Part shown: positions 20,565 through 30,090 of the stretch, in pieces | How positions within the stretch are numbered: the first letter of the stretch is position 1 | Layout of the letters: every line of letters starts with the position of its first letter | NCBI RefSeq assembly: GCF_019195435.1 | Contig: NZ_CP078069.1 | Location: 2,542,001 to 2,606,000 of the forward strand | From: Comamonas sp. NLF-1-9 | GTDB lineage: Bacteria > Pseudomonadota > Gammaproteobacteria > Burkholderiales > Burkholderiaceae_C | Length of the DNA stretch: 64,000 bases | Direction of reading: 5' to 3' | Translations under genes and position numbers: made by a program | Notes under the pieces: model-generated | What the model was told of the DNA's origin: nothing | Database searches by the model: none | Seen by the model: the letters and a program-made list of their open reading frames with translations, nothing else

Positions 20565-22258
20565 GCGCCGCAGCGCCCCCCATGCAGCGCCGCCACTTCC
20601 TGAGCCTGCCCGCGGCCGCTGCGCTGGGCGCCTGCGCACCGGCCGCGCCGGAACTGCCCGGCGGCTACACCGGCGTGGACCTGGCGCGCGGCCACCAGCT
20701 GCGCGGCGCGATCGGCAAGGGCCAGAGTCCGGCGCCTTCTCGCACCTTGCGCACCCGCGTGCTGATCGCCGGGGGCGGCATCGCCGGCCTGGCCGCGGCG
20801 CGTGCCCTGCGCCTGGCGGGCGTGCAGGACTTTGCCTTGCTGGAGCTGGAGGACGAGGCCGGGGGCAACAGCCGCGGCACCGAGGTTGCAGGCATCGCCT
20901 GCCCGCGCGGCGCGCACTATCTGCCGCTGCCCGGCGACGACGCGCGCGAGGTGCAAGACCTGCTGGAGGAGCTGGGCCTGCGCCGTCGCATGGCCGGGCG
21001 CTGGCAGTACGACGAGCGCCATTTGTGCCACAGCCCGCAGGAGCGGCTGTTCTGGCGCGGCGCCTGGCACGAGGGCCTGCTGCCGGTGGAAGGCGTAGCG
21101 CCCGAGACGCTGCAGCAGTACCACCGCTTTGCCCAGCGCGTGCGCGAGCTCTCGGGCGCGGCCCGTTTTGCCATGCCTACGCTCAAGCTTTGGCAGTCGA
21201 ATCAGGGCCTGGCGCCCGCCCATCAAGCGCTGGACGCTCTGGTTTTTGCAGATTGGCTGGAGCGCGAAGGCCTGGACGACGCGCAGCTGCGCTGGTACCT
21301 CGACTACTGCTGCCGCGACGACTACGGCGCGGGCAGCGCGGCGGTGTCGGCCTGGGCCGGCATCCACTACTTTGCCAGCCGCCACGGCTTCCAGGCGCCG
21401 GGCGAGGCGCTGGACGAAGAGCGCGACGCGGTGCTCACCTGGCCCGAGGGCAACGCCTGGCTGGCCCGGCGCCTGGCCGCGCCGCTGCAGCAGGGCGGTC
21501 AGTTGCACACCGGCACCAGCGTGCTGCGCATAGAAGAGCAGCGCCACGGCGTGGCGGTCGATGCGCTGGTGCACGCCAGCGGCGAGCTGCTGCGCTGGCA
21601 GGCAGAGCGCTGCGTGGTGGCGTTGCCCGTATTCATCGCGGCGCGCGTGCTGCAGAGCCCGCCCGCCTTCGTGCGCGAAGCCGCCGCACGCCTGGCCTGG
21701 GCGCCCTGGCTGGTGGCCAACATCCACATCGACCGCCCGCTGCAAGACCGCCCGGGCGCCGCGCCCGCCTGGGACAACGTGATCTACGGCGAGCAGATGC
21801 GCGGCGGCCTGGGCTATGTCGACGCGGGCCACCAGCGCCTGGACCTGGGCGCGCAGACCGCGGGGCCGACGGTGCTGAGCTACTACCAGGCGCTGGGCGA
21901 CTGGCCCGATGGCCGCGCGCAACTGCTCGCCCAGCCCTGGACGCACTGGCGCGACGCCATCCTGGCCGCGCTCGCCCAGCCGCACCCGGACATCGCGCGG
22001 CGCGCCACGCGCATGGAGATCACGCGCTACGGCCACGCCATGGCCATGCCGCGCCCGGGTCTGCAGCAGTTTTTAAGTCAAATCGGGCTCCAGCCCTTGC
22101 CCCACAAGCGCCACCAGCTATTGAACGGAGAGCGTGTTCCGCTGGCCCCCACGCCCGCCACGGCGCGCCTTGCCTTTGCGCATGCCGACTGGTCGGGCTA
22201 TTCGGTGTTCGAGGAAGCCTTCACCCGCGGCACGTCCGCCGGCCTGCTCAGCGTCTGA
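20561..22258 (+). CDS. exported FAD-dependent amine-oxidase-like oxidoreductase
   Basis: This 565-residue protein begins with a Tat-like leader (RRHFLSLPAAAALGACAP), so it is probably exported and possibly lipidated at the Cys. A Rossmann FAD motif, VLIAGGGIAGLAAARALRL, follows near residue 68, with LLELEDEAGGNSRG and a C-terminal SGYSVFEEAFTRG that resembles the FAD-closing segment of flavin amine oxidases. Downstream of a polyamine aminopropyltransferase, a polyamine or amine substrate is plausible but unproven. Residues about 503-521 are encoded by an in-frame copy of the dispersed repeat (22070-22124). Confidence 0.8.
   Translation: MSAAAPPMQRRHFLSLPAAAALGACAPAAPELPGGYTGVDLARGHQLRGAIGKGQSPAPSRTLRTRVLIAGGGIAGLAAARALRLAGVQDFALLELEDEAGGNSRGTEVAGIACPRGAHYLPLPGDDAREVQDLLEELGLRRRMAGRWQYDERHLCHSPQERLFWRGAWHEGLLPVEGVAPETLQQYHRFAQRVRELSGAARFAMPTLKLWQSNQGLAPAHQALDALVFADWLEREGLDDAQLRWYLDYCCRDDYGAGSAAVSAWAGIHYFASRHGFQAPGEALDEERDAVLTWPEGNAWLARRLAAPLQQGGQLHTGTSVLRIEEQRHGVAVDALVHASGELLRWQAERCVVALPVFIAARVLQSPPAFVREAAARLAWAPWLVANIHIDRPLQDRPGAAPAWDNVIYGEQMRGGLGYVDAGHQRLDLGAQTAGPTVLSYYQALGDWPDGRAQLLAQPWTHWRDAILAALAQPHPDIARRATRMEITRYGHAMAMPRPGLQQFLSQIGLQPLPHKRHQLLNGERVPLAPTPATARLAFAHADWSGYSVFEEAFTRGTSAGLLSV
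22070..22124 (-). repeat. dispersed palindromic repeat, copy D, inside a coding region
   Basis: On the minus strand this reads ATAGCTGGTGGCGCTTG, then TGGGGCAAGGGCTGGAGCCC and GATTTGACTTAAAAA, the fullest match to the repeat plan including the A/T-rich end. It lies within the FAD oxidoreductase gene and is read in frame as QFLSQIGLQPLPHKRHQLLN. Confidence 0.8.
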
Positions 22259-22373
22259 GGCCACGCTGCTGCACGCCCGCCGGACATCCCCGGGCATCGA
22301 TGCTGTAAGCTCAGCCGCTCGCCCGGGCGGCGCTTGCCCTCGCTGGTGCAAGCACCGGGCGCAGGAGAGGGCT

Positions 22374-23984
22374 TTGGACACTCGGGGCATGCAGCTCAGC
22401 CTGTCGGCCCACGGCGACGTGGTGCTGCGCATGGAGCCCTGCGCCGAGCGCGCGCCGCCCACGCGCGCCGGGCTGATCGCCTGGCTGGACGAGCACGGCT
22501 GGGGCGCGCACCGCATCAATGAGGAAGCGCTCGAGCGCGTGCTGCGCGAGGGCGCAGACGCCAGCGCGCGCATGGTGCTGATCCTGGCGCACGCGGTGGA
22601 CGCCGAAGTGCAGGTACAGGTGGCGCGCGACGCCATGCAGGCCACGCTCGCCATCGTGCCCGCACAAGGCGGCGCGCCGGCCACCGAGGCCATGGTGCAG
22701 GCGGCGCTGGCCGCAGCCGGCGTGGTCGCGGGCATCGACGCCGAGGCCATCGCGCAGGCACTGAAGGGTCCGGGCGCGCCGCCGCAGGTGGTCGCGCAGG
22801 GTGTGGCGCCGGTGGACGGGCGCGACGCGCAATTCCTCGAACTCATCGCCGCCGTGCCCGACCGCACCCCGCGCGTGGGCGCCGACGGGCGCATCGACTA
22901 CCGCGAGCACGACGGCAACATCGTGCTGGTCGAGTCCGGCGCGCTCTTGATGCGCCGCGAGCCGGCCACGGAAGGCACGCCCGGCTTCACCGTGCTGGGC
23001 CAGACCCTGGCCGCGCGGCCCGGGCGCGACGAGCCGTTTGCGCCGCAGCTCAGCGGCGCCGCCATGAGCGAACAAGACCCCAACCTGCTGGTGGCTGCCA
23101 TCACCGGCCAGCCGGTGCTGGTGCGCGCCGGCATGACCGTGGAGCCCGTGCTGCGCGTGGCCGAGGTGGACGTGGCCCAGGGCAACATCCGCTACGACGG
23201 CACGGTACAGGTCGAGGGCGACGTGGCCCAGGGCATGCAGATCCACGCCAGCGGCGACATCCTGGTCGGCGGCACGGTGGACGGCGCGCTGCTGAACACG
23301 CAGGGCAGCATCATCGTGCAGGGCGGCGTCATCGCCCGCGCCCGCCTGCATGCCGAGGGCGCGGTGCAGGCGCGCTTTGCCGAGGTGTCCTATCTGCGCG
23401 CCGGCACCGAGCTGACAGTGCGCCAGAACGCCCTGGGCTGCGAACTGCACGCGCTCGGGCGCATCACCATCGGCGCCGAGGTGCCGCGGCGCGGGCGCCT
23501 GGTGGGCGGCGGCGCCAGCGCCATGATGGCGATTGCGGCGCCGCTCATCGGCTCGGTCGATGGCGGCCTCACGCGCCTGGTGCTGGGAGTCAACCCGGTG
23601 CTGCAGGCACGGCTGCAGCAGGCGCGCGAGGACGAGGCCGCGCAGCGCGAACGCGGCGCGAGCCTGGAAAAGCTCATCGCGCAGTTGCGCGCGCACGGCG
23701 ACCCCAAGGGGGTGCTGGAGCGCGCCCAGGCCTCGCTCGCCGACGCGCAGGCAAGCGCTGCGCGCCTGCAGGCCGAATGCGCGCAGTTGCAGCAGCAGCT
23801 TGATCTGGCGCGCGAGGCGCGCCTGGAGATCGGTGTGGCGCTGGAGGGCGCGGTGGACCTGAGCCTTGCGCACCAGCGCCTGGCGCTGCACCGCGGCCTG
23901 CCCGCAGGCAGCGTGCGGCTGGACTCCAAGGGCACGCTGGTGCACGTGGACGCCAAGGGCTTTTCCGAGCCCCTGCAGCCCTGA
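22374..23984 (+). CDS. FapA-family (DUF342) protein
   Basis: This protein of about 536 residues belongs to the FapA/DUF342 family. It has an N-terminal region, a right-handed beta-helix made of short Val/Gly repeats (VEGDVAQGMQIHASGDILVG, GSIIVQGGVIARARLHAEG) around residues 280-390, then a coiled coil (about 405-500) rich in Glu, Arg, Gln and Ala. FapA proteins are cytoplasmic polymerising proteins linked to cell-surface or motility functions; the exact role is unclear. I prefer TTG 22374, 6 bases after AGGAGAGGG; the ATG at 22389 is the alternative and would remove five residues. Confidence 0.82.
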   Translation: MDTRGMQLSLSAHGDVVLRMEPCAERAPPTRAGLIAWLDEHGWGAHRINEEALERVLREGADASARMVLILAHAVDAEVQVQVARDAMQATLAIVPAQGGAPATEAMVQAALAAAGVVAGIDAEAIAQALKGPGAPPQVVAQGVAPVDGRDAQFLELIAAVPDRTPRVGADGRIDYREHDGNIVLVESGALLMRREPATEGTPGFTVLGQTLAARPGRDEPFAPQLSGAAMSEQDPNLLVAAITGQPVLVRAGMTVEPVLRVAEVDVAQGNIRYDGTVQVEGDVAQGMQIHASGDILVGGTVDGALLNTQGSIIVQGGVIARARLHAEGAVQARFAEVSYLRAGTELTVRQNALGCELHALGRITIGAEVPRRGRLVGGGASAMMAIAAPLIGSVDGGLTRLVLGVNPVLQARLQQAREDEAAQRERGASLEKLIAQLRAHGDPKGVLERAQASLADAQASAARLQAECAQLQQQLDLAREARLEIGVALEGAVDLSLAHQRLALHRGLPAGSVRLDSKGTLVHVDAKGFSEPLQP

Positions 23985-24032
23985 GGGAATTACCCTGCCG
24001 GGCGCCGAGGAATTCGGTTACCCTTGCGCCCC

Positions 24033-24608
24033 ATGCGATTTTGGCTTGCCCCCCTGCTGCTGGTCTGCGCGAGCAGCGCCTTCGCCGCCCCCGACACCCC
24101 GCCCGAAGCGCCGCCCGAGCCGCAGGCCGTCTCGTGGACGCAAGACCTGCGCGGCCATCTGTCCCAGTTCGGCCACGGCGTGGCCGACCAGGCGCAGGAC
24201 GCGGCCGAGCGCACCGGCGACCTGGTGGCTACCGCCATGGGTTTTCTCGGCGCACCCTACCGGCGCGGCGGCAACAGCGCCGAAACCGGCTTTGATTGCA
24301 GCGGCTTCGTGCGCAGCATCTATGAACAGGCGCGCGGCCTGGTGCTGCCGCGCAAGGCGGTAGACCAGGCGGCCAGCACGGAAAAGATCGCGCGCCAGGA
24401 CTTGCGCCCGGGCGACCTGGTGTTCTTCAACACCATGCGCCGCGCCTTCAGCCACGTGGGAATCTACGTGGGCGACGGCAAGTTCATCCATTCCCCGCGC
24501 AGCGGCGCGCGCGTGCGCGTCGAGAGCATGCACCAGAGCTACTGGCAAAAGCGCTTCAACGGCGCGCGCCGCGTAGCCGAGGGGCCGACCGACTACTCCC
24601 TGCGATAA
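24033..24608 (+). CDS. NlpC/P60 cell-wall endopeptidase
   Basis: This 191-residue secreted protein has a signal peptide (MRFWLAPLLLVCASSAFA) and a C-terminal NlpC/P60 domain. Catalytic Cys89 is in FDCSGF, His141 in SHVGIY and His153 in FIHS. These enzymes cut peptidoglycan stem peptides, so the site of action is the periplasm. The Pro/Glu-rich linker (about 20-35) is short. It starts 48 bases after the FapA-like gene and may be co-transcribed. All catalytic residues are present. Confidence 0.92.
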   Translation: MRFWLAPLLLVCASSAFAAPDTPPEAPPEPQAVSWTQDLRGHLSQFGHGVADQAQDAAERTGDLVATAMGFLGAPYRRGGNSAETGFDCSGFVRSIYEQARGLVLPRKAVDQAASTEKIARQDLRPGDLVFFNTMRRAFSHVGIYVGDGKFIHSPRSGARVRVESMHQSYWQKRFNGARRVAEGPTDYSLR

Positions 24609-24622
24609 ACACCGCGCGGCCC

Positions 24623-25210
24623 TCAGTTGCGCTCACCGCCGCGCATGGCCTTCGGGCTCATGCGCGCAAGCGTGGCATCGCTCAGCAGCCAGTGGTGTAT
24701 CAGCGCCGCCGCCGCATGCCCGCCGATGAGCCAGTAGCCAGCGGTCGCGATGGTTTCGTGGATCTCCTTGATGTCGGGCGCGAGCAGCTTGTCGGGCGCG
24801 ATCAGCGCGGGCAGCTGCAGACCAAAGAAGGGTACAGGCGTGCCCTTGGCGCTCAGATACAGCCAGCCCAGCAGCGGCGTGCAGAGCAGGAACAGGTACA
24901 GCAGCCAGTGCATCGCAAGCGCCGCCCTGCGCTGCCACTGCGGGCCGGACAACTGCGGAGGCACGCCCAGCAGCAGGCGCAGCGGCAGGCGCACCAGCAC
25001 CACGACCAGCACGGCGAGGCCCATCATTTCGTGCCAGTACTTGGCCAGCGCGCGCAGCCCACTGCCCTTGGGCAGGGCGTCGTGCCATTCGATCAGCGCG
25101 TACGCCGCAAGCAGCAGCGCCAGCGTGAGCCAGTGCAGGGCGATGAGCGCGAGCGGGTAATGCGTGCGCGGCGGATGCGAGGTGCGCAGGGGGTGCTCCG
25201 ATGGGGTCAT
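24623..25210 (-). CDS. cytochrome b561
   Basis: This 195-residue protein has four transmembrane helices. Candidate heme b ligands are the His residues in IALHWLTLALL, KYWHEMMGL, LAMHWLLYLF and IGGHAAAALIHHW, the bacterial CybB arrangement. It moves electrons in the inner membrane, usually from quinol or cytoplasmic donors to periplasmic acceptors. ATG 25210 is used because the upstream in-frame extension is polar and lacks a signal. It ends the minus-strand redox cluster, about 115 bases after the small secreted-protein gene. Confidence 0.92.
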   Translation of the reverse strand: MTPSEHPLRTSHPPRTHYPLALIALHWLTLALLLAAYALIEWHDALPKGSGLRALAKYWHEMMGLAVLVVVLVRLPLRLLLGVPPQLSGPQWQRRAALAMHWLLYLFLLCTPLLGWLYLSAKGTPVPFFGLQLPALIAPDKLLAPDIKEIHETIATAGYWLIGGHAAAALIHHWLLSDATLARMSPKAMRGGERN

Positions 25211-25324
25211 GTTCGTGCGGCTTGAGTGCTGCGCATCGTGCGCAGCGGGTGCTGAATGCTTTCGCGTTATTCGTTCGTCGGCCATTCACGGGGTGCGTGC
25301 CGTGCAGCGCGCACCCCAGGGGGC

Positions 25325-25612
25325 TCAGGCGCAGGCAATCCAGCGCAGCCCCTGGCCCCGGCTGTAGTAGTAGTCGCCCTCGGGGCTGATGACCACCGAG
25401 TGCAGCGACACCGGGTCGTGAAAGTACTGCCAGCCGTGGCCGATCTCCCCGGATGCGGCTTCGTGCGCCACGGCTTGCCAGGGGCCTGTGACGACGTGTG
25501 CGTGCGGCCCGTCGTGGCGCTGGTGTTTGGCGCGGTGGTGGTCGCCTGCCAGGGTGTTGCCGGCGAGCACGGCGGCGGCCAGGGCGGCGGCGATGCAGGT
25601 GCTGGTGTGCAT
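25325..25612 (-). CDS. small secreted protein of a GDYYYSRG-containing pair
   Basis: This 95-residue protein has a signal peptide (MHTSTCIAAALAAAVLAGNT) and a His-rich linker (DHHRAKHQRHDGPHAH) that could bind metal or heme. The C-terminal block has GEIGHGWQYF and ISPEGDYYYSRGQGLRWIA. The same block occurs in the lipoprotein at 37933-38286. I do not recognise the family. An 11-bp-phased regulatory array lies 63-99 bases upstream, and ApbE and cytochrome b561 genes flank it, so a role in envelope redox is inferred. Confidence 0.75.
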   Translation of the reverse strand: MHTSTCIAAALAAAVLAGNTLAGDHHRAKHQRHDGPHAHVVTGPWQAVAHEAASGEIGHGWQYFHDPVSLHSVVISPEGDYYYSRGQGLRWIACA

Positions 25613-25674
25613 GGTGATCTCCTCGTCTGTCTGCGGTCTGGATCGACCGTGATTGCACTGTGCGCCGCAGGCGG

Positions 25675-25708
25675 TGAATGGATGCTGAAGCACCGGTTCA
25701 TCCCGCGT

Positions 25709-25711
<3 letters not shown>
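25675..25711 (-). promoter_or_regulatory. 11-bp-phased TGAA/TTCA array, site A
   Basis: Four half-sites sit exactly 11 bp apart: TGAA (25675, 25686) then TTCA (25697, 25708). Identical geometry occurs at site B, and the TTCA pair also at site C. The 11-bp phasing is typical of OmpR-family response-regulator sites. It overlaps the last bases of apbE and precedes the small secreted-protein gene. Confidence 0.65.
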
Positions 25712-26645
<934 letters not shown>

Positions 26646-26665
<20 letters not shown>

Positions 26666-28856
26666 AGCGTCCCTGAGCTTTGAGTTGCTGCACGCTCAGG
26701 CCCATGCCCGCCAGGATGGCGTCCAGCGTCTGTGCCACCGCGCGCGCCATGGCCTGGCTGCCGCAGACGCGCACGATGGCGCCGCCCTGGTGTATGAGGC
26801 TCTGCAGACGCGTGGCGTCGCGCTGCAGCGCGTCCTGCACATGGCCGCCGCCCGACTCGGCGCGCGAGAAGGCGGTGTGCAGGCTGGCCAGGCGCTGCTC
26901 TTGCAGCCAGGTTTGCAGCTCGGCGCCGAAGTAGTAGTCGAGCGCCGGGTCGCGTGTGCCGTAGTACAGGTGCATGGGCGCGCGCTGCGTGTTGCCGCGG
27001 ATGAAACCGGCCAGCGGCGCCACGCCGGTGCCCGCACCGATCAGCATGACCGGCCTGCGCGTGGCTTGCAGCGTGAACCCCGGGTTGGGCCGGATGAAGG
27101 CGGCGATGCGCTCGCCCGGTTGCAGCGCGTGCAGATAGCCCGAGCACAGGCCGCCCGCGTGTCGGCGCACGCAGATTTCGATGAAACCGTCGTGCGCGCT
27201 GCTGGCCAGCGAATACAGGCGCGGTACGGCGCCATCGGGCGGCAGCACGCCGAGCAGATCGCCCGCAGCAAAAGCCCCCAGTGCGCGCCCGCCCAGGCGC
27301 TGCGCCCAACTCGCCTTGGGCCAGGCAAAACGCAGGATGGCGGCGGGTTCGCCCACGGCGCCGGGGTAGTCCTGACGCGACACCAGCGTGAGCGCCGTGG
27401 TGCGCGGAATGCTCGGCCGGTATTGCAGCGCCAGTGGCTCGCCCAGCGCCTTGCCCAGGCGCTCGCCCCATAGCGCAAATTCCTGCGCCGATTGCTGGTG
27501 GATGCGCGCCAAAGGCAGCAGGCTGGGCCAGCCGCGTGCGCGCAGCGCGCTCTCCAGGGCGCCGGCGAAGGCGCAGAAACCCTGAAACTGGCGGTCGCCA
27601 AAACCCAGCACCGTGACCGTGGCCGAAGTGACGGGCGCTTGTGCGATGCGCTGCAGGGCGCGGGCCGCGTGCGCCGGGGCCTGACCATCGCCGTAGGTGG
27701 CGGCCAGCACGAAGACCTGCCGGGTGCGTGCGCCGGTGGCAAAGTGCTCCAGCGTGCTGGCGTGCACCGGGTGCCCGGCCTGCGTCAGTGCCGCGTGCAG
27801 CGCCTGTGCGAACCCCCAGGTGGAGCCGTTTTCGCTGGCGACGAAGATCAGGGTATCGGCCTCGGGCAGCGGGCGGTTGCCAGCCAGTCGCGGCTGCAGG
27901 CGGCGCGCCTGCCACCAGAGCATCAGCCCCGTGCCCCAGAACAGGGCAATGCTCAGGCCGCTGGCGCCCAGCACCAGCGCCCACGGCCAGGCGCCTTCGC
28001 CGGTGTGCAGCAGCAGGGCCCAGTCGTTGATGCGCTGCGCCGTGCTGGCCGGCTGCCAGGCGAGGGTCTGGCCGTCGTGGCGGTCTATCCAGCCCTGACC
28101 TTGTGCGGTGCTGATATGCCAAGTGTCGCCAGGGTCGTCCGCCGAGGGGAAGTTGAGCTTGCGCAAATCGCGCACGGCAGTCTGCTGCAACAGCGCCAGC
28201 TCGGCCGGTGCCAGGTCGCCGGTGCTGGCGCTGCGGGAGGCGACTTCGGGCTCGGTGTCGCCATCGAGCTGCACCAGGCCGAAGCTGGCCGCGCTCAGGT
28301 TGAGCGCGGCGAGCGAAGAGACGAGCAGCACCGCCAGCAATGCCCGCCCGGCGGCGCAGTGCAGGCGCTGCATCGGGCTGCCGCGCACCCGGTTGCCCAG
28401 CTTGCGCCAGCCGCCCTGGCGCCGCTGCAGCAGCACGAGGCCGGTGATGCACAGCAAGGCCATGGCCAGCGCCGCGCCTGCCGCCACCAGCCGGCCGATA
28501 TCCCCGAGCAACAGCTTGCGGTGCAGGTTGCGCAACCAGCGCAGCGTGGCCGACGGCTCCCACGCGCCCAGCACCTGGCCGCTTTGAGGGTCGATGCGGC
28601 TGGCGCGTGGCTCGCCATGGTCAAAGGCATAGACCACGGTGTCGCCCGAGGGCAGGCGGCGGATTTCCTCGGCGCCCGGCACTACGGCTGCCACCCGATC
28701 GGCCAGTTGCGCCACGCTCAGGCTGCGCGCTGCAGCCGGGCTCTGCCAGGCCGATTGCACGGGCTCCAGGGCCAGCACCGCCCCCGTGATGCCCAGCACC
28801 ACGGCCACGGCGCCCGCCACCAGGCCGATCCAGCGGTGCAGTTGTCGCCACACCAT
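26646..28856 (-). CDS. PepSY-flavodoxin-FNR fusion reductase
   Basis: This 736-residue membrane reductase begins with a PepSY-associated transmembrane region: helices about 8-30, 130-150, 165-190 and 295-315, with conserved His in QLHRWIGLV, LRNLHRKLLLG and LHTGEG. A flavodoxin domain follows (IFVASENGSTWGFA, LAATYGDGQAP), then an FAD/NADPH domain (RLYSLASS, VMLIGAGTGVAPLAGF, the late VCGSQAMARAV). It resembles sulfite-reductase flavoprotein joined to an iron-siderophore-reductase-like membrane domain. It probably passes NADPH electrons across the inner membrane. The acceptor is not known; the co-encoded DUF2271 and PepSY proteins are candidates. Confidence 0.88.
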
Positions 28857-28865
28857 GGTTCGACC

Positions 28866-29342
28866 TTATTTGAGCTGGTAGCTGAGCGACTGCACGTACT
28901 GCTTGCCCGTCTGGGCTTTGCCCGAGCCTGCTGCCGTGAGCGGCAGACGCACTTCGCTCGGGCTCTCGCGCATGTCTTCGACGGCGGCATCAATGCGGAT
29001 TTCATAGCCCGCGTCGATCAGCGCATCGGCCAGATCGGCCGTCACCTTGAGCGTGCGGCCCGCGCCCACGCTGGCACCGGTGACGCCCGCGAGGCGCTTG
29101 GCATCGCCTGCGGACAGCCGGTTCCAGTCGGTCAGATGCTTGTAGTACTTGGTCTTGCCGCCCGCGACCCACAGGGTGCCGGCGTAGGCTCCCTTGGCGT
29201 CGCTCAGATACAGGGCGAGGTAGGCGCCGCCGCCGCCATAGTTTTTGAGCTGCGTGGTGATGGTGATTTCGCGGCTCTGGGCCAAGATCGGGACGGCCAG
29301 GGCGCAGGCGATGGCGAGGGCGGTGAGCAGGGGTTTTTTCAT
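28866..29342 (-). CDS. DUF2271 periplasmic protein, probable flavinylation target
   Basis: This 158-residue protein has a signal peptide (MKKPLLTALAIACALAVPILAQ) and a DUF2271 domain. TGAS at residues 88-91, within LAGVTGASVGAG, resembles the ApbE recognition motif ([ST]GA[ST]) whose last Ser/Thr receives FMN. It lies 9 bases upstream of the PepSY-reductase gene, with apbE following, so it is probably a flavinylated electron carrier outside the cytoplasm. I recall DUF2271 being linked to extracytosolic flavinylation, but the modification here is a prediction. Confidence 0.82.
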   Translation of the reverse strand: MKKPLLTALAIACALAVPILAQSREITITTQLKNYGGGGAYLALYLSDAKGAYAGTLWVAGGKTKYYKHLTDWNRLSAGDAKRLAGVTGASVGAGRTLKVTADLADALIDAGYEIRIDAAVEDMRESPSEVRLPLTAAGSGKAQTGKQYVQSLSYQLK

Positions 29343-29357
29343 AGTTTTGCTTTCGTA

Positions 29358-29397
29358 AAGATAGCTTGCAACGCTTTCTGGTAGAGCGTTCAGTCCA
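29358..29397 (+). repeat. dispersed palindromic repeat, copy E (degenerate)
   Basis: GATAGCTTGCAACGCTTTC, then TGGTAGAGCGTTCAGTCC. The AACGCT and AGCGTT arms are retained but the AGCTG and loop positions have drifted. It is intergenic between the DUF2271 and PepSY genes, and is the least certain of the seven copies. Confidence 0.5.
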
Positions 29398-29418
29398 CTT
29401 TTGATTGAGCTTTTGAGT

Positions 29419-29823
29419 TCACTCCACCTGGGCGCGCGGACGGCTGCCGGAGGTGAACGGCGAGCTGCTGGAGGGCTGGATCGCGACGGCTTCGGGATCG
29501 GGCGCGAGCTGGGTGTCGCGGCCTTGTCGGCGTTCGCGCTGCTTGCGCTTGATCTTCACGATCTCCAGCGTTTGTGGGTCAATCTTGGCTTTGAAGCGCT
29601 GGCCCTGCGCGTCGATGCCGCGCAGCTCGTAGCAGCCGTCGTCGACCTTCAGGCGCTGCACTTGCCAGCCCTGCTCGCTGGCCATCTGGCGCACCGCATT
29701 GCGCGATTGCCATTGGCTGGCGGGCACCTTGCAGTCGTCGCCCGCCAGGGCAGGCAAGGCGCCCACGGCCAGCGCAAGGGTTGCGAGCGCTGCGGCTACG
29801 ATGGTTTTGCTGCGTCGATTCAT
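29419..29823 (-). CDS. periplasmic PepSY-domain protein
   Basis: This 134-residue protein has a signal peptide (MNRRSKTIVAAALATLALAV) and one PepSY-like domain, with WQVQRLKVDDGCYELRGID and RFKAKIDPQTLEIV. Two Cys residues (in DDCKV and DDGCYE) could form a disulfide. The C-terminal tail is basic then Ser/Pro-rich. It is the promoter-proximal gene of the redox cluster, with AAGGAG before the start and a phased regulatory array 47-83 bases upstream. PepSY domains may inhibit or chaperone partners; in this setting an electron-transfer accessory role is inferred. Confidence 0.82.
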   Translation of the reverse strand: MNRRSKTIVAAALATLALAVGALPALAGDDCKVPASQWQSRNAVRQMASEQGWQVQRLKVDDGCYELRGIDAQGQRFKAKIDPQTLEIVKIKRKQRERRQGRDTQLAPDPEAVAIQPSSSSPFTSGSRPRAQVE

Positions 29824-29869
29824 TGCACACTCCTTGAACAGGTTGAAGGCCAGTGTGCGTGGCCGGCGG

Positions 29870-29906
29870 TGAACCGATGCTGAAGCGGGCGTTCATTGCC
29901 AGTTCA
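29870..29906 (-). promoter_or_regulatory. 11-bp-phased TGAA/TTCA array, site B
   Basis: TGAA at 29870 and 29881 and TTCA at 29892 and 29903 are each 11 bp apart, as at site A. The first half also shares GATGCTGAAGC with site A. It lies just upstream of the PepSY-DUF2271-reductase-apbE operon. Confidence 0.65.
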
Positions 29907-30090
29907 TCTGCCACCCAGGCAAGTTTCAGGCAAGGCTGAACAAGTTCTTCGCGCGCATCGCATCCCTGGCTTGGGGTGGTCTGCGTCCTTGCACATTCTC
30001 GCCATGGCTGCGGCCATGCCTGCGCTTTGCGTCGCGCAGCCCACCCAACCCAGCGCGCGCCGCATCGCGGGGACTTGTTTTGCGTCGGCT

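Noticed and set aside
19613..22036. 807-codon minus-strand frame opposite ilvA and the FAD oxidoreductase
   Set aside because: It spans two real genes, shows no recognisable domain and has the amino-acid bias of antisense translation in high-GC DNA.
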